Positions 26,012 to 34,459 of a stretch of 64,000 nt of DNA are shown here, piece by piece. This DNA comes from Amycolatopsis sp. 2-15. Its GTDB lineage: Bacteria > Actinomycetota > Actinomycetes > Mycobacteriales > Pseudonocardiaceae. Location of the stretch: NCBI RefSeq assembly GCF_030285625.1, contig NZ_CP127294.1, positions 1,808,001-1,872,000 of the forward strand, given 5' to 3'. Both the position numbers and the translations under genes were made by a program. Below the pieces are notes generated by a model that was not told where the DNA came from, made no database searches, and saw nothing but the letters and a program-made list of their open reading frames with translations. Position 1 is the stretch's first letter; each line of letters starts with the position of its first letter.

Positions 26012-28312
26012 CTATTTGTCCTCGTCCGGCAACGGGGTGCCGGTCGCCGTCTCGTCGGTCGGCACGTCGGGCTTGCTCGTGAGGTCGGCGTCCGACTCGC
26101 CCTCGAGCGAAGGCGCGCCCGCCGCCACCAGCGCCGGCTCCGGCTTGCGCTTCACGGCCGTGAGCAGCAGCTGAGCGACGTCCACGACCTCGACGCGCTC
26201 GCTCGCGAGGCCGTCGCTCTGCCGCGCGGTGACGCCGTCGGTGAGCATCACGCGGCAGAACGGGCAGCCCGTCGCGATCTTCGACGGCGCGGTGCCGAGC
26301 GCCTCGTCCACGCGCTCGACGTTGATCCGCTTGCCGATCTTCTCCTCCATCCACATCCGCGCACCGCCGGCACCGCAGCACATGGACCGGTCGCCGTGAC
26401 GCGGCATCTCGCGCAGCTTCGCGCCCGAAGCGCCGACGAGCTCACGCGGAGCGTCGTAGACCTTGTTGTGGCGGCCCAGGTAGCACGGGTCGTGGTAGGT
26501 GACGTCCTCCGCGACGGGCGCGACCGGCGTCAGGTACTTCTCGCGCACCAGGCGGTTGAGCAGCTGCGTGTGGTGCACGACGTCGAACTGGCCGCCCAGC
26601 TCCGGGTACTCGTTGGCCAGCGTGTTGAAGCAGTGGGCGCAGGTCACCACGACCTTGCGCGCCTTGCGCTCGCGGCCCTCGAACACCGAGTTCAGGACCT
26701 CGACGTTCTGCTGCGCCAGCATCTGGAACAGGAACTCGTTGCCCGCGCGGCGCGCCGGGTCACCGGTGCACGACTCCTCCGAGCCGAGCACGGTGTACTT
26801 CACGCCCGCGATGTGCAGCAGCTCGGCCACGGCGCGCGTGGTCTTCTTCGCGCGGTCCTCGAACGCGCCGGCGCAGCCGACCCAGAACAGGTACTCCGCG
26901 TCGCCCAGATCGCCGTCGAAGACGGGCACCTCGAAGTCGAGGTCCTCCGTCCACTGCAGACGGTCCTTGGCGTTCTGGCCCCACGGGTTGCCCTTGTTCT
27001 CCAGGTTCTTGAACATGCCGTTCAGCTCCGTGGGGAACGACGACTCGATCATCACCTGGTAGCGGCGCATGTCCACGATGTGATCCACGTGCTCGATGTC
27101 CACCGGGCACTGCTCGACGCAGGCACCGCAGCTGGTGCAGGACCACAGCATGTCCGGGTCGATCACGCCGCCGTCGTCGGCGCCGCCGATCAGCGGCCGC
27201 TCGGACTCGGCCAGCGCCAGCACGTCGATGCCCGCGTGGGGGTTGTCCCCGGTCAAGCCGATCTCGTCGCCGGCCATGTCGCGCTTGCCGCCGGCCAGCA
27301 GGTAGGGCGCCTTCGCGTACGCGTGGTCGCGCAGCTGTGTGATCAGCAGCTTCGGCGACAGCGGCTTGCCCGTGTTCCACGCGGGGCACTGCGACTGGCA
27401 GCGGCCGCACTCGGTGCAGGTGGAGAAGTCGAGCCAGCCCTTCCAGCTGAAGTCCTCGACCTTGCCGACGCCGAACGTGTCCTCGTCCGGATCGGCTTCC
27501 TCGAGGTCGAGCACCTTGCCCTTGCTCATCATCGGCTTCACCGCGCCGAGCGCGACGCCGCCGTCGTCCTCGCGCTTGAAGTAGATGTTGAAGAACGCGC
27601 TGAAGCGGTGCCACGCGATACCCATGGTCATCGTGCGGGCCACCACGATCAGCCACACCGTGGCGCTCATCAGCTTGACGAACGCGAACACCGACACGAG
27701 CGCGGCGCTCGACGGCAGCGCGTGCGACAGCGGGTTGGACACGAAGGCGGCCCAGGTCGGCGTCTCGTGCACGCCCATCGCGGCCTTCGCCGCGCGCACG
27801 CCGATGATGCCGATGCCCTCGATGATCACCACGGCCTCGACGAAGTAGGCCCACTTGAAGTTCGAGCCCGCGAAGCGCGACTGCCGGTCGGCGCGGCGCG
27901 GGTGGTTGGCCTGGCGGATGAGCACCAGGCCGATGCCGCCGACGATCGTGGCCACGCCGAGCAGCTCCATGAGCAGGCTCCACAGCGACCAGTCCTCGAG
28001 GACCGGCCAGCCCCACGTCGGCACGAACACCTCGCCGTAGGCCTCGAACAGCGCGAGCGACCCGATGAGGAAGCCCCACATCACCATCCAGTGCCAGGGC
28101 GCGACCTGCCGGAACTTCGCCATGCGCGTGTGCGCGGCGAACTCCTTGATCAACGTGCCGAGCCGCGGCATGAACGGTCCGTTGCGCGTCGGGTCGGGCT
28201 GGCCCAGCCGGATCACCCGCACGAAGCGGGCGATGGTGGCGATGAACAATCCCCAGGCGACGATGCCCAGGAGGACCGAGATCCCCCCGAGCGTCAGCTC
28301 TACAGCGCCCAT
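26012..28312 (-). CDS. membrane Fe-S oxidoreductase, EtfD-like (ETF:quinone electron transfer)
   Basis: A 766-residue protein. The N-terminal 280 residues hold about five helices (GGISVLLGIVAWGLFIATIA, VMWGFLIGSLALFEAYGEVF, ELLGVATIVGGIGLVLIRQA), a HdrE/NarI-like membrane domain. Then come two [4Fe-4S] motifs, CTECGRCQSQCPAWNTGK and CTSCGACVEQCPVDIEHVDH, and two CCG domains (CAHCFNTLANEYPELGG; CCGAGGARMWMEEK). Rv0338c of M. tuberculosis has this architecture; it is known as EtfD, which carries electrons from FadE-reduced ETF to menaquinone. By that comparison this gene should serve beta-oxidation. ATG 28312 follows GAAAGG. Its upstream operator matches that of fadE5 in this window. The Pro/Asp-rich C-tail is probably disordered. 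Confidence 0.88.
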   Translation of the reverse strand: MGAVELTLGGISVLLGIVAWGLFIATIARFVRVIRLGQPDPTRNGPFMPRLGTLIKEFAAHTRMAKFRQVAPWHWMVMWGFLIGSLALFEAYGEVFVPTWGWPVLEDWSLWSLLMELLGVATIVGGIGLVLIRQANHPRRADRQSRFAGSNFKWAYFVEAVVIIEGIGIIGVRAAKAAMGVHETPTWAAFVSNPLSHALPSSAALVSVFAFVKLMSATVWLIVVARTMTMGIAWHRFSAFFNIYFKREDDGGVALGAVKPMMSKGKVLDLEEADPDEDTFGVGKVEDFSWKGWLDFSTCTECGRCQSQCPAWNTGKPLSPKLLITQLRDHAYAKAPYLLAGGKRDMAGDEIGLTGDNPHAGIDVLALAESERPLIGGADDGGVIDPDMLWSCTSCGACVEQCPVDIEHVDHIVDMRRYQVMIESSFPTELNGMFKNLENKGNPWGQNAKDRLQWTEDLDFEVPVFDGDLGDAEYLFWVGCAGAFEDRAKKTTRAVAELLHIAGVKYTVLGSEESCTGDPARRAGNEFLFQMLAQQNVEVLNSVFEGRERKARKVVVTCAHCFNTLANEYPELGGQFDVVHHTQLLNRLVREKYLTPVAPVAEDVTYHDPCYLGRHNKVYDAPRELVGASGAKLREMPRHGDRSMCCGAGGARMWMEEKIGKRINVERVDEALGTAPSKIATGCPFCRVMLTDGVTARQSDGLASERVEVVDVAQLLLTAVKRKPEPALVAAGAPSLEGESDADLTSKPDVPTDETATGTPLPDEDK

Positions 28313-28394
28313 CGTCGGGTGCCTTTCGTCCGGTGTGGTGGTGCCGGTGCCTGTGCGCGGGTCACAGCCCCGGTGCCGAGCAGGGTAACGCTTC

Positions 28395-28408
28395 TTACTG
28401 ATGGGTAA
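28395..28408. promoter_or_regulatory. TTAC-N6-GTAA operator upstream of the EtfD-like gene
   Basis: TTACTGATGGGTAA lies 83-96 bp upstream of the ATG. It matches TTACTNNNNGGTAA exactly as do both sites before fadE5 (2754-2791), and the following base is C here and after both fadE5 sites read on the plus strand. Confidence 0.65.
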
Positions 28409-28465
28409 CTGGTTGGCAGCACCCAAGTCCCACCGATGTGGTGCACGCCTCGCTGGCTAAGTGAG

Positions 28466-28473
28466 ACGATCGT
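28466..28473. promoter_or_regulatory. short palindrome before the SMR-TetR operon
   Basis: ACGATCGT, a perfect 8-bp palindrome, lies 18 bp upstream of the SMR start codon, within the likely promoter. It is a candidate site for the TetR protein encoded by the second gene. The symmetry does not extend into the flanks, so support is weak. Confidence 0.3.
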
Positions 28474-28491
28474 TCAGGTAGTTTCGTACTC

Positions 28492-28818
28492 ATGGGTGCT
28501 TACTTGTACCTCGCTTTGGCGATCGCCGCAGAAGTGACGGCCACTGTTTCCCTGAAGCTCTCCGAGGGCTTCACCAAAGTCGGGCCGTCCGCGCTGGTTG
28601 CCATCGGGTACGGCGTAGCGTTCTTCGCACTTTCCCGCGTGCTGAAGTCGGGGTTGCCGCTCGGCATCGCGTACGCGGTGTGGGCCGCCGTCGGCGTGGC
28701 GCTCGTGGCGATCATCGGGGTGCTGTTCCTCAAGGAGCCGATCAACCTGGTGATGGCCGGCGGGATCGTGCTGGTGATCGGCGGGGTGGTGTTGATCGAG
28801 GTCGGGAGCAACCAGTGA
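28492..28818 (+). CDS. SMR-family multidrug efflux / guanidinium exporter
   Basis: A 108-residue, four-helix dual-topology-type transporter: MGAYLYLALAIAAEVTATVS contains the essential membrane Glu (A-A-E-V) of helix 1, then LKLSEGFTKVGPSALVAIGY, LPLGIAYAVWAAVGVALVAI and FLKEPINLVMAGGIVLVIGG. SMR proteins exchange protons for quaternary cations or guanidinium. The next gene, overlapping by 4 bases (GTGA), encodes a TetR regulator, so the pair is a drug- or ligand-responsive efflux unit. Confidence 0.93.
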   Translation: MGAYLYLALAIAAEVTATVSLKLSEGFTKVGPSALVAIGYGVAFFALSRVLKSGLPLGIAYAVWAAVGVALVAIIGVLFLKEPINLVMAGGIVLVIGGVVLIEVGSNQ

Positions 28819-29375
28819 AGATCCAGGTCGACGGCCGCAAGGCGCGCGGCGAGAAGCGGCGCGCGGAGATCATCGCGGCCACCCTGCGGGTGATCGAACG
28901 CGACGGCGTCGCCGGCGCCACGCACCGCACGGTGGCCGTGGAGGCCGACGTGCCCACCGCCTCGACCACGTATCACTTCGCCTCACTCGACGACCTGCTC
29001 GTGGCCACGCTCATCTCCTGCGCGCGCGACATGGCCACCGAGGTCTACTGGATGATCGACCGCGCCCGTTCGCGCGGCAGCCGCGGCGCCGAAGAGGTGG
29101 CCGGCCTGCTCGCGGAGGCGCTCGGGCCGCGCCGCGGGCGCACGATGGCCGAGTACGAGCTGTACCTGCTCGCCGCGCGCAAACCCGAGCTGCGCCCGGC
29201 CGCCCGGCGCTGGCTCGACGTGCTCACGTCCATGGTCCGCCACGACGACGAGGTCGCGTTCCGCGTGTTCCTCGCCGGCATCGACGGCCTGCTGATCCAG
29301 GGCCTGATCGACGACGAGCCGCCCTCGGCCGACGAACTGCGGCCCGTAGTCGATTACCTCCTCAAGCCGCGCTGA
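28815..29375 (+). CDS. TetR-family regulator of the SMR pump
   Basis: A 186-residue regulator. The HTH is at residues 12-58: RAEIIAATLRVIERDGVAGA, THRTVAVEADVPTASTTYHF, ASLDDLLVATL. The C-terminal ligand-binding half is helical (RTMAEYELYLLAARKPELRP, FRVFLAGIDGLLIQGLIDDE). It starts at GTG overlapping the SMR stop, so the two are co-translated. Autoregulation of the operon is likely by analogy with QacR/EmrR-type pairs. Confidence 0.9.
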   Translation: MKIQVDGRKARGEKRRAEIIAATLRVIERDGVAGATHRTVAVEADVPTASTTYHFASLDDLLVATLISCARDMATEVYWMIDRARSRGSRGAEEVAGLLAEALGPRRGRTMAEYELYLLAARKPELRPAARRWLDVLTSMVRHDDEVAFRVFLAGIDGLLIQGLIDDEPPSADELRPVVDYLLKPR

Positions 29376-29539
29376 ACCGGACCTGAAAATCACGGAGCGC
29401 AACTCGCGGGCGGGTGGTAAAAACCGACTTCAGGCTGGGTATTGTCGTTTCCCGATCGGGCTGCGCCGAAGGGTTGATCGGACACCGATGATCGCTCACC
29501 GTGACGGTTCGTGTTTCTTGTCGGCTAGCGTTTTTCGGC

Positions 29540-30062
29540 ATGCTTTCTTCCATTCCGGACCGGCCGACACTTCTGGCCGAGAGCGGGTCGATCACGGCCT
29601 TGCCGGACACTGCGACCAGCGCCCCGGATGACTACGAGTTCGACGACAACCCCCGCCGGCTCGACCACGACGTGGTGTGGGAGTTCCTCTCGACCGAGGC
29701 CAACTGGGGCCGCTGGCGCACGCGTGCGCAGGTCGAGGCGGCGATCGCCGGGTCGCGGCGGGTCGTGGGGGCCTACGAGCGAGCGATCCGGAAAGCAAGT
29801 CGGCTTCGTCCGCGCCATCTCCGACGGGGTGACCTCGGCCTACAGCACCGACTTGTTCGTGGTCGGAAGCGCTCGCGGGAGAGGGGTGGGCACGCGGCTC
29901 ATGCACGAGATGATCGAGAACGGTTGCGGTGCCGACCTCCGCTGGATCGGGATCGCGCTCCCGGCCGTCGCACACGGGTTCCTCCGGTCGTTCGGGTTCA
30001 GTCAACCCGACGAGAATCACTACATCGAACGCCCCGGAGCCAACCGGAAGGTGCTCCCCTGA
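29540..30062 (+). pseudogene. frameshifted GNAT acetyltransferase, tandem copy of the next gene
   Basis: The frame from 29540 reads DDYEFDDNPRRLDHDVVWEF, LSTEANWGRWRTRAQVEAAI and VVGAYERA, which aligns residue by residue with the next gene. At 29784-29790 one extra base moves the homology to another frame: SGKQVGFVRAISDGVTSAYS, ARGRGVGTRLMHEMIENG, and ends ERPGANRKVLP at 30062. The acetyl-CoA motif R-G-R-G-V-G-T is thus cut from the N-terminal half. Joined, it would be a normal 145-165 residue GNAT. Either a recent null mutation or a sequencing error. Confidence 0.8.
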
Positions 30063-30118
30063 ACGGATCCGCTGAAAGTCCGGTGCGGACCCGGGCGCCG
30101 CTCGGCTAGCTTGCGGGC

Positions 30119-30559
30119 ATGCGGATCGCAGGCGACTACGAACTCGACGACGACCCCGGCCGGCTCGACCTCGACGTGCTGTGGAAGTTCCTCTCCACCG
30201 AGGCCTACTGGGGCCGCTGGCGCACCCGTGATCAGGTCGAGGCGGCCATCGCCGGGTCCTGGCGCGTGGTCGGCGCGTACGAGCGCGCCACCGGCCGCCA
30301 GGTCGGCTTCGCGCGGGCGATCTCCGACGGCGTGACGTCGGCCTACCTCGCCGACGTGTTCGTGCTCGAGGACGCGCGTGGTTCGGGGCTGGGCAAGGAA
30401 ATCGTGCGCGAGATGATCGACAACGGCCCGGGCGCGGGCATGCGCTGGATGCTGCACACGGCCGACGCACACGGGTTGTACCGGCAGTTCGGGTTCGGCG
30501 AGCACACCAAGGGCCGGTTCCTCGAACGCGAGGGTGCCAACCGCGAGGCGCTGCGGTAG
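30119..30559 (+). CDS. GNAT N-acetyltransferase
   Basis: A 146-residue acetyltransferase: YELDDDPGRLDLDVLWKFLS, TEAYWGRWRTRDQVEAAIAG, QVGFARAISDGVTSAYLADV, the acetyl-CoA loop DARGSGLGKEIVREMIDN and GLYRQFGFGEHTKGRFLERE. Such short GNATs are close to the YhhY/PA4866-like proteins of unknown substrate. The preceding gene is a frameshifted paralogue; the two arose by tandem duplication. Confidence 0.87.
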   Translation: MRIAGDYELDDDPGRLDLDVLWKFLSTEAYWGRWRTRDQVEAAIAGSWRVVGAYERATGRQVGFARAISDGVTSAYLADVFVLEDARGSGLGKEIVREMIDNGPGAGMRWMLHTADAHGLYRQFGFGEHTKGRFLEREGANREALR

Positions 30560-30576
30560 ACCGACCGGTCGAATTT

Positions 30577-31392
30577 TCAGTTGTCCTTGGCGGACAACAA
30601 CTTCGAGAAGTGCGCCGCCCCGGCGCGGGCGGCGCGTTCGAGGTCCGAGCGGCGGTCGGCGAACTGGTGTACCGGCACGGAGAAGGCGACTGCGCCCGTC
30701 ACGCGCTGCTCGGTGTCGAGCACCGGCGCGGACAAGCACGCGAGCTGGGGCTGGAACTCCTCGATCTCCAGCGCGATTCCCGAGCGCGCCACGGTTTCGA
30801 GCTCCGTCTCGAGGTCGCGGGCCGTCACGCGGGTGCGGTCGGTGAGGCGGGGCATGCCGGCGCCGGCGAGGTAGTCGCGGCGCTCGCGCGCGGGCAGCGA
30901 CGCCAGCATCACCTTGCCGAACGCGGTGGCGTGCGCGGCTTCGTGGAAGCCGAAGTCGAGCGGCTGGGCGCGCGGGAACTCCGGCGAGTCGGCGACGGCC
31001 GCGACGACGACGTCGGTGTCGCGGAAGACCGTGTAGTACGCGGGCGCGCTCACGCGCAAGTGCAGCTGGTGCAGGCCGTCGCGCAGCTGGTGGTCGACGT
31101 CGAGCTCGCCGAGCAGGCTGTGGTAGAGACCGCCGACCTTGTAACCGAGGCCGAAGCCGCGGCCGTGGCCGAGGCGGATCAAATAGCCTTCGTGGACCAG
31201 CGTGTTGAGCAGGTGGTAGGTGGTCGAGAGCTTGTAACCGGCGCGCCGGGCCACGGCCTTGGCCGCGATGCCGTCACCGGCGCCGGCCACGATCTCGAGC
31301 ACGCGCAGCGCCCGCTGCGCCGAACCGATCAGCCCGCTGGGTTCCTTCTCGGTGGTGTCGTCGTCGGAAAGCGGCAGGGCGGGTTCGGACAC
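30577..31392 (-). CDS. IclR-family transcriptional regulator
   Basis: A 271-residue regulator. The winged helix covers residues about 22-85 (SAQRALRVLEIVAGAGDGIA, ARRAGYKLSTTYHLLNTLVH) and the IclR effector domain follows: YYTVFRDTDVVVAAVADSPE, HATAFGKVMLASLPARERRD, EIEEFQPQLACLSAPVLDTE, VTGAVAFSVPVHQFADRR. GGAGGTG precedes GTG 31392. The upstream amidohydrolase gene on the same strand is the nearest candidate target. Two inverted repeats just upstream may be operators. Confidence 0.9.
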   Translation of the reverse strand: MSEPALPLSDDDTTEKEPSGLIGSAQRALRVLEIVAGAGDGIAAKAVARRAGYKLSTTYHLLNTLVHEGYLIRLGHGRGFGLGYKVGGLYHSLLGELDVDHQLRDGLHQLHLRVSAPAYYTVFRDTDVVVAAVADSPEFPRAQPLDFGFHEAAHATAFGKVMLASLPARERRDYLAGAGMPRLTDRTRVTARDLETELETVARSGIALEIEEFQPQLACLSAPVLDTEQRVTGAVAFSVPVHQFADRRSDLERAARAGAAHFSKLLSAKDN

Positions 31393-31410
31393 AGCGGCAC
31401 CTCCGTGAAA

Positions 31411-31480
31411 CCGTTCGGCAGTGAACGGGCGATCACATGCGCCCCCCACCATACGTGCTCCGAACGGCCCAAGCGGAGCA
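31411..31480. promoter_or_regulatory. two inverted repeats upstream of the IclR gene
   Basis: CCGTTC (31411-31416), 6 bases, GAACGG (31423-31428); and TGCTCCG (31456-31462), 11 bases, CGGAGCA (31474-31480). Both are perfect and lie 19-88 bp before the GTG start, where an autoregulatory IclR dimer or tetramer would bind. Confidence 0.45.
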
Positions 31481-31637
31481 CCCGGTCGGCAACGATTCCG
31501 ACGCCGTCTTCGGCGCTCACACCGATCGTCATCCGGCTTCACCCGGTGAGATCAGTGCAGGTCGCCCGCCGACGGGCCGTGGTGACTCCGGCATACCGAT
31601 ATCTCGGCCCACTGGACCGAACGGGTGAGTCCCGGCG

Positions 31638-32543
31638 TCACACCGGTACTTTCGAGTTCGCGCCGATCTCGTCGCTTTCGGCCGCCGCTTCGCTGGTTCC
31701 GCACCCGTCCGGCACCTCGAGGTCGTACAGGCGCGCCGCGTTGAGGCCGAGGATCTTCTTCTTCACGTCCGTGGTGAGCTCGCCGTATTCGTCCTGGAAG
31801 TCCTCCGGCATCTCGAAGTCCACAAAGGACTCGATCAGCCACTTCGGGTGCTGGAGCCCGTAGTCGCTGGCGAAGGTGATCCGGTTCTCGTCCATCCAGT
31901 AGAGCAGTTCGCCGATGATCTCGGCGAACTGGCGGGGCCGGGTGAGGATGGCCGGCAACGCGAGGGCGAGGCCGGCGTACACGTTCGGCTCCTGCGTGGC
32001 GATCCAGCAGAAGTCCTGCAGCCGCGCCAAGCCCACGTGCTCGACGATGAACCGCAAGTCCGGGAATGCCGCGGCGACCTCGTCGAGACCGGCGGCGTCG
32101 AAGGCCGCGGACGCGTCGGCGCCGTCCGCGCCCTCGGTGCCGTCGCGGTCGAGCGGGCGGAGTGAGGGGTCGGTGTGGAGGTGGATGTTGCGGATGCCGA
32201 ACTCCTGGCACTTCTCCAGAAAGCGGTAGGAGCACGGGTCCGACAGCTGCCGCCCCGCCAGTTCGGTGGTGACGAGCTTGACGCCCTTGAGGTTCCCGGC
32301 GACCGGCTCGAGCCCGGCGACGGTGAACCGGCCGGGGTACCGCTCGGTCAGCGCGCTCCCGGGCGCCACGCCCTCGGGGTCGGCGGTGGCGGGCTGGAAG
32401 ATCGCGTGGTCCACGTAGCCGGTTTCGAACAGGTCGTGGACGATCGTTTCCTCGTTCTGGCGGCGAAACCCGTCTTCGGTCGGCTTCCAGAAGTGCACGT
32501 GACCGTCGACGATGAAGTAGCGCTCGCCGTCCTTTTCGTACAT
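31638..32543 (-). CDS. amidohydrolase-family protein, propane-monooxygenase-operon type
   Basis: A 301-residue TIM-barrel hydrolase. MYEKDGERYFIVDGHVHFWK carries the H-x-H metal motif; later LEKCQEFGIRNIHLHTDPSL, LRFIVEHVGLARLQDFCWIA, IIGELLYWMDENRITFASDY and VKKKILGLNAARLYDLEVP supply the remaining His and the Asp (FASD). It strongly recalls the amidohydrolases encoded beside soluble propane/acetone monooxygenases (mim/prm operons), but is shorter: segments after VHFWK and before LKGVKL are missing compared with my memory of those proteins. No monooxygenase gene is in the window. Substrate unknown. Confidence 0.82.
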   Translation of the reverse strand: MYEKDGERYFIVDGHVHFWKPTEDGFRRQNEETIVHDLFETGYVDHAIFQPATADPEGVAPGSALTERYPGRFTVAGLEPVAGNLKGVKLVTTELAGRQLSDPCSYRFLEKCQEFGIRNIHLHTDPSLRPLDRDGTEGADGADASAAFDAAGLDEVAAAFPDLRFIVEHVGLARLQDFCWIATQEPNVYAGLALALPAILTRPRQFAEIIGELLYWMDENRITFASDYGLQHPKWLIESFVDFEMPEDFQDEYGELTTDVKKKILGLNAARLYDLEVPDGCGTSEAAAESDEIGANSKVPV

Positions 32544-32645
32544 CGGTGCCGGCTCCCTTGCGGTACGAGGTACGTGCTGATGTGCAGCTTCCGATCGTCT
32601 TCCCCGGCGAGGGAGCAGGTCAACGGCAGTGATTCCACCTGTCGG

Positions 32646-32690
32646 AAAAACGCCACAGGGCCACCGCGGGCGAACCCGCGGTGGCCCTGT
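32646..32690 (-). terminator. Rho-independent terminator of the PEBP gene
   Basis: A perfect 16-bp stem (32655-32670 with 32675-32690) and CGAA loop, followed on the minus strand by GGCGTTTTT; 12 bp after the PEBP stop. Confidence 0.93.
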
Positions 32691-32702
32691 CGTCGGCCGA
32701 AC

Positions 32703-33242
32703 TCAGCCCTTGTTCTCGTAGACAGCCATGATCGTGGCGCGAGCCAGGGTGTGGCTGAACAGGTTGAAGCCGAGGAACGCGGGCGTGGCGTCGCCGTCGA
32801 TCTCCAGGGAGTCGACGTCGAGCGCGTGCACCACGAAGTAGTAGCGGTGCGGGCCGTGCCCGGGCGGCGGGGCGGCGCCGAGGAACTGCTTCACGCCGCC
32901 GTCACCCTTAAGAGTGACAGCGCCCTCGGGTAGGCCGGAGCCGTTCGCGTCGCCGGCGTTGGCGGCCAGCTCGGTGACCGACGCAGGGACGTTGAACACG
33001 GCCCAGTGCCAGAACCCGCTAGCGGTCGGGGCGTCGGGGTCGTACATCGTGACCGCGAAGCTGCGGGTGTCCTCGGGGAAGCCCTCCCAGGACAGCTGCG
33101 GCGACCGGTCTTCGCCACCGGCGCCGAAGATGCCGGACAGGTGCGGCGTCGCGAGCGTCTCGCCCTCGGCGATGTCCGTGCTGCGCAGCGTGAACGACGG
33201 CACGGAAGGCAGGAAGTCGTAGGGATTGGGCGATTGGGGCAT
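32703..33242 (-). CDS. YbhB/YbcL family PEBP-like protein
   Basis: A 179-residue soluble protein of the Raf-kinase-inhibitor/phosphatidylethanolamine-binding fold. Signature motifs: [40 protein letters not shown] (D-P-D-A-P...F-W-H-W) and [19 protein letters not shown] (G-x-H-R-Y-x-F). These make the anion-binding pocket. The bacterial proteins' ligand is not established. AGGAGG lies five bases before ATG 33242. Confidence 0.93.
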   Translation of the reverse strand: MPQSPNPYDFLPSVPSFTLRSTDIAEGETLATPHLSGIFGAGGEDRSPQLSWEGFPEDTRSFAVTMYDPDAPTASGFWHWAVFNVPASVTELAANAGDANGSGLPEGAVTLKGDGGVKQFLGAAPPPGHGPHRYYFVVHALDVDSLEIDGDATPAFLGFNLFSHTLARATIMAVYENKG

Positions 33243-33414
33243 CAATCCTCCTGAACGCGTTGATCTTGGAAGTCCAGTCGGGACCCAGGCTATGACCCTG
33301 ACCCGGACCCCGGCACCTCAGGGATGTTTCGGGGGGTTTACCGGATGCCGCCGCACCCGTGGCCCTCCTACGGTTTGCGGAAGACGGATGAGCGGTACTG
33401 AGGGGATGGACACC

Positions 33415-34188
33415 ATGGCACGCCCGCTTCTGGCACTGGGTGGCGTAGTTCTGATCGGCGTGGGGGTGGCCATCGCGCTCGGCTGGGGCCTGGGCAACAC
33501 GGTGGAGCGCAGCGCGACGGTCTCGCAGCAGATCCGCGGCGTGAAGCTCGACGCGAACTCCGGCGACATCCGGATTCGCACCGGCTCCGGCGCGATCTCG
33601 GTGCACCAGAAGCTGCACTACAACTTCCGCGGCGAGCCGGGCGACGCCTTCCGGGTGGAGGGCGACCAGCTCGTGCTCGGCGACTGCGGCCGCAACTGCA
33701 CCGCCGACTTCGACGTCGTCGTGCCGGCCGGGGTGCCCGTGACGGGTCAGTCCGATTCGGGTGAGGTAGATCTCACGGGCGTCGAGAGCGTCGACGTCAC
33801 CGCTGACTCCGGTCACGCGCACGTGGCCAACGTCGCGGGGCTGGTGAACCTGCGGCTCGACAGCGGGTCGATCGACCTGCTGAACGTCGGGCCGGTGCAG
33901 CTGCACAGCGACTCCGGCCACGTGCGGGCCGAAGGGGTGCGCGGCCCCGCCGACGTCTCCGCCGACAGCGGCAGCGTCGAGCTGGCCCTGGCCACGCCCA
34001 ACGATGTGAAGGTGCACGCCGACTCCGGCAGCGTCGACGTGCGGGTGCCGGACGGGGCGTACCGGGTGATCGGTGACACCGACAGCGGGGCCCGGACCGT
34101 GCAGATCCCCACGACCAACATCGCCGGCCCGACGAAGACGCTCGACCTCAACACCTCCAGCGGCAGCGTCACCGTCAAGGCCGCCTGA
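33415..34188 (+). CDS. DUF4097-family (adhesin-like beta-solenoid) membrane protein
   Basis: A 257-residue protein with one N-terminal helix (LLALGGVVLIGVGVAIALGW) and an exported-type body made of repeating beta segments: DANSGDIRIRTGSGAISVHQ, TGQSDSGEVDLTGVESVDVT, ADSGHAHVANVAGLVNLRLD, SGSIDLLNVGPVQLHSDSGH. The repeated (A/D)DSG(S/H) turn every 18-20 residues is the DUF4097 beta-helix pattern. Such proteins are probably surface or periplasm-facing; no ligand is known. GAGGGG lies before ATG 33415; ATGs at 33388 and 33406 are alternatives. It is followed by two genes on the same strand. Confidence 0.8.
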   Translation: MARPLLALGGVVLIGVGVAIALGWGLGNTVERSATVSQQIRGVKLDANSGDIRIRTGSGAISVHQKLHYNFRGEPGDAFRVEGDQLVLGDCGRNCTADFDVVVPAGVPVTGQSDSGEVDLTGVESVDVTADSGHAHVANVAGLVNLRLDSGSIDLLNVGPVQLHSDSGHVRAEGVRGPADVSADSGSVELALATPNDVKVHADSGSVDVRVPDGAYRVIGDTDSGARTVQIPTTNIAGPTKTLDLNTSSGSVTVKAA

Positions 34189-34216
34189 ACCACGACACTT
34201 TCGGGGGAACATTCAC

Positions 34217-34459
34217 ATGCGCAAGATCGAGAACCGGGTGCTGGCGGCCGTGCTGGCCGGGGCGGTGGGGGCGTTCGTCGTGACGGCGAGCCTCGGCCTG
34301 GCCGCCAAGCCCGAGGCCACGACGCCGGCGCCCACGCCCGTCGCCGTGGTCCAGGTGACGGCGCCGACCGGCGACGTGCGGCTGGCGGAGACGGTGATCG
34401 TGCGGGACGAGGGGTCCCACCGCGCTCTCCGTCCGGCGGTCCCGGTCCGTCCGGCATGA
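34217..34459 (+). CDS. small signal-peptide/membrane protein
   Basis: An 80-residue protein: MRKIENRVLAAVLAGAVGAF, VVTASLGLAAKPEATTPAPT, then a short tail ending RPAVPVRPA. It has a signal-like or anchor helix and an Ala/Thr/Pro extracytoplasmic part. CGGGGGAAC is the ribosome site. The TGA overlaps the ATG of the peptidase gene (ATGA), so it is probably co-translated with it and with the DUF4097 gene 28 bp upstream. No family recognised. Confidence 0.6.
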   Translation: MRKIENRVLAAVLAGAVGAFVVTASLGLAAKPEATTPAPTPVAVVQVTAPTGDVRLAETVIVRDEGSHRALRPAVPVRPA

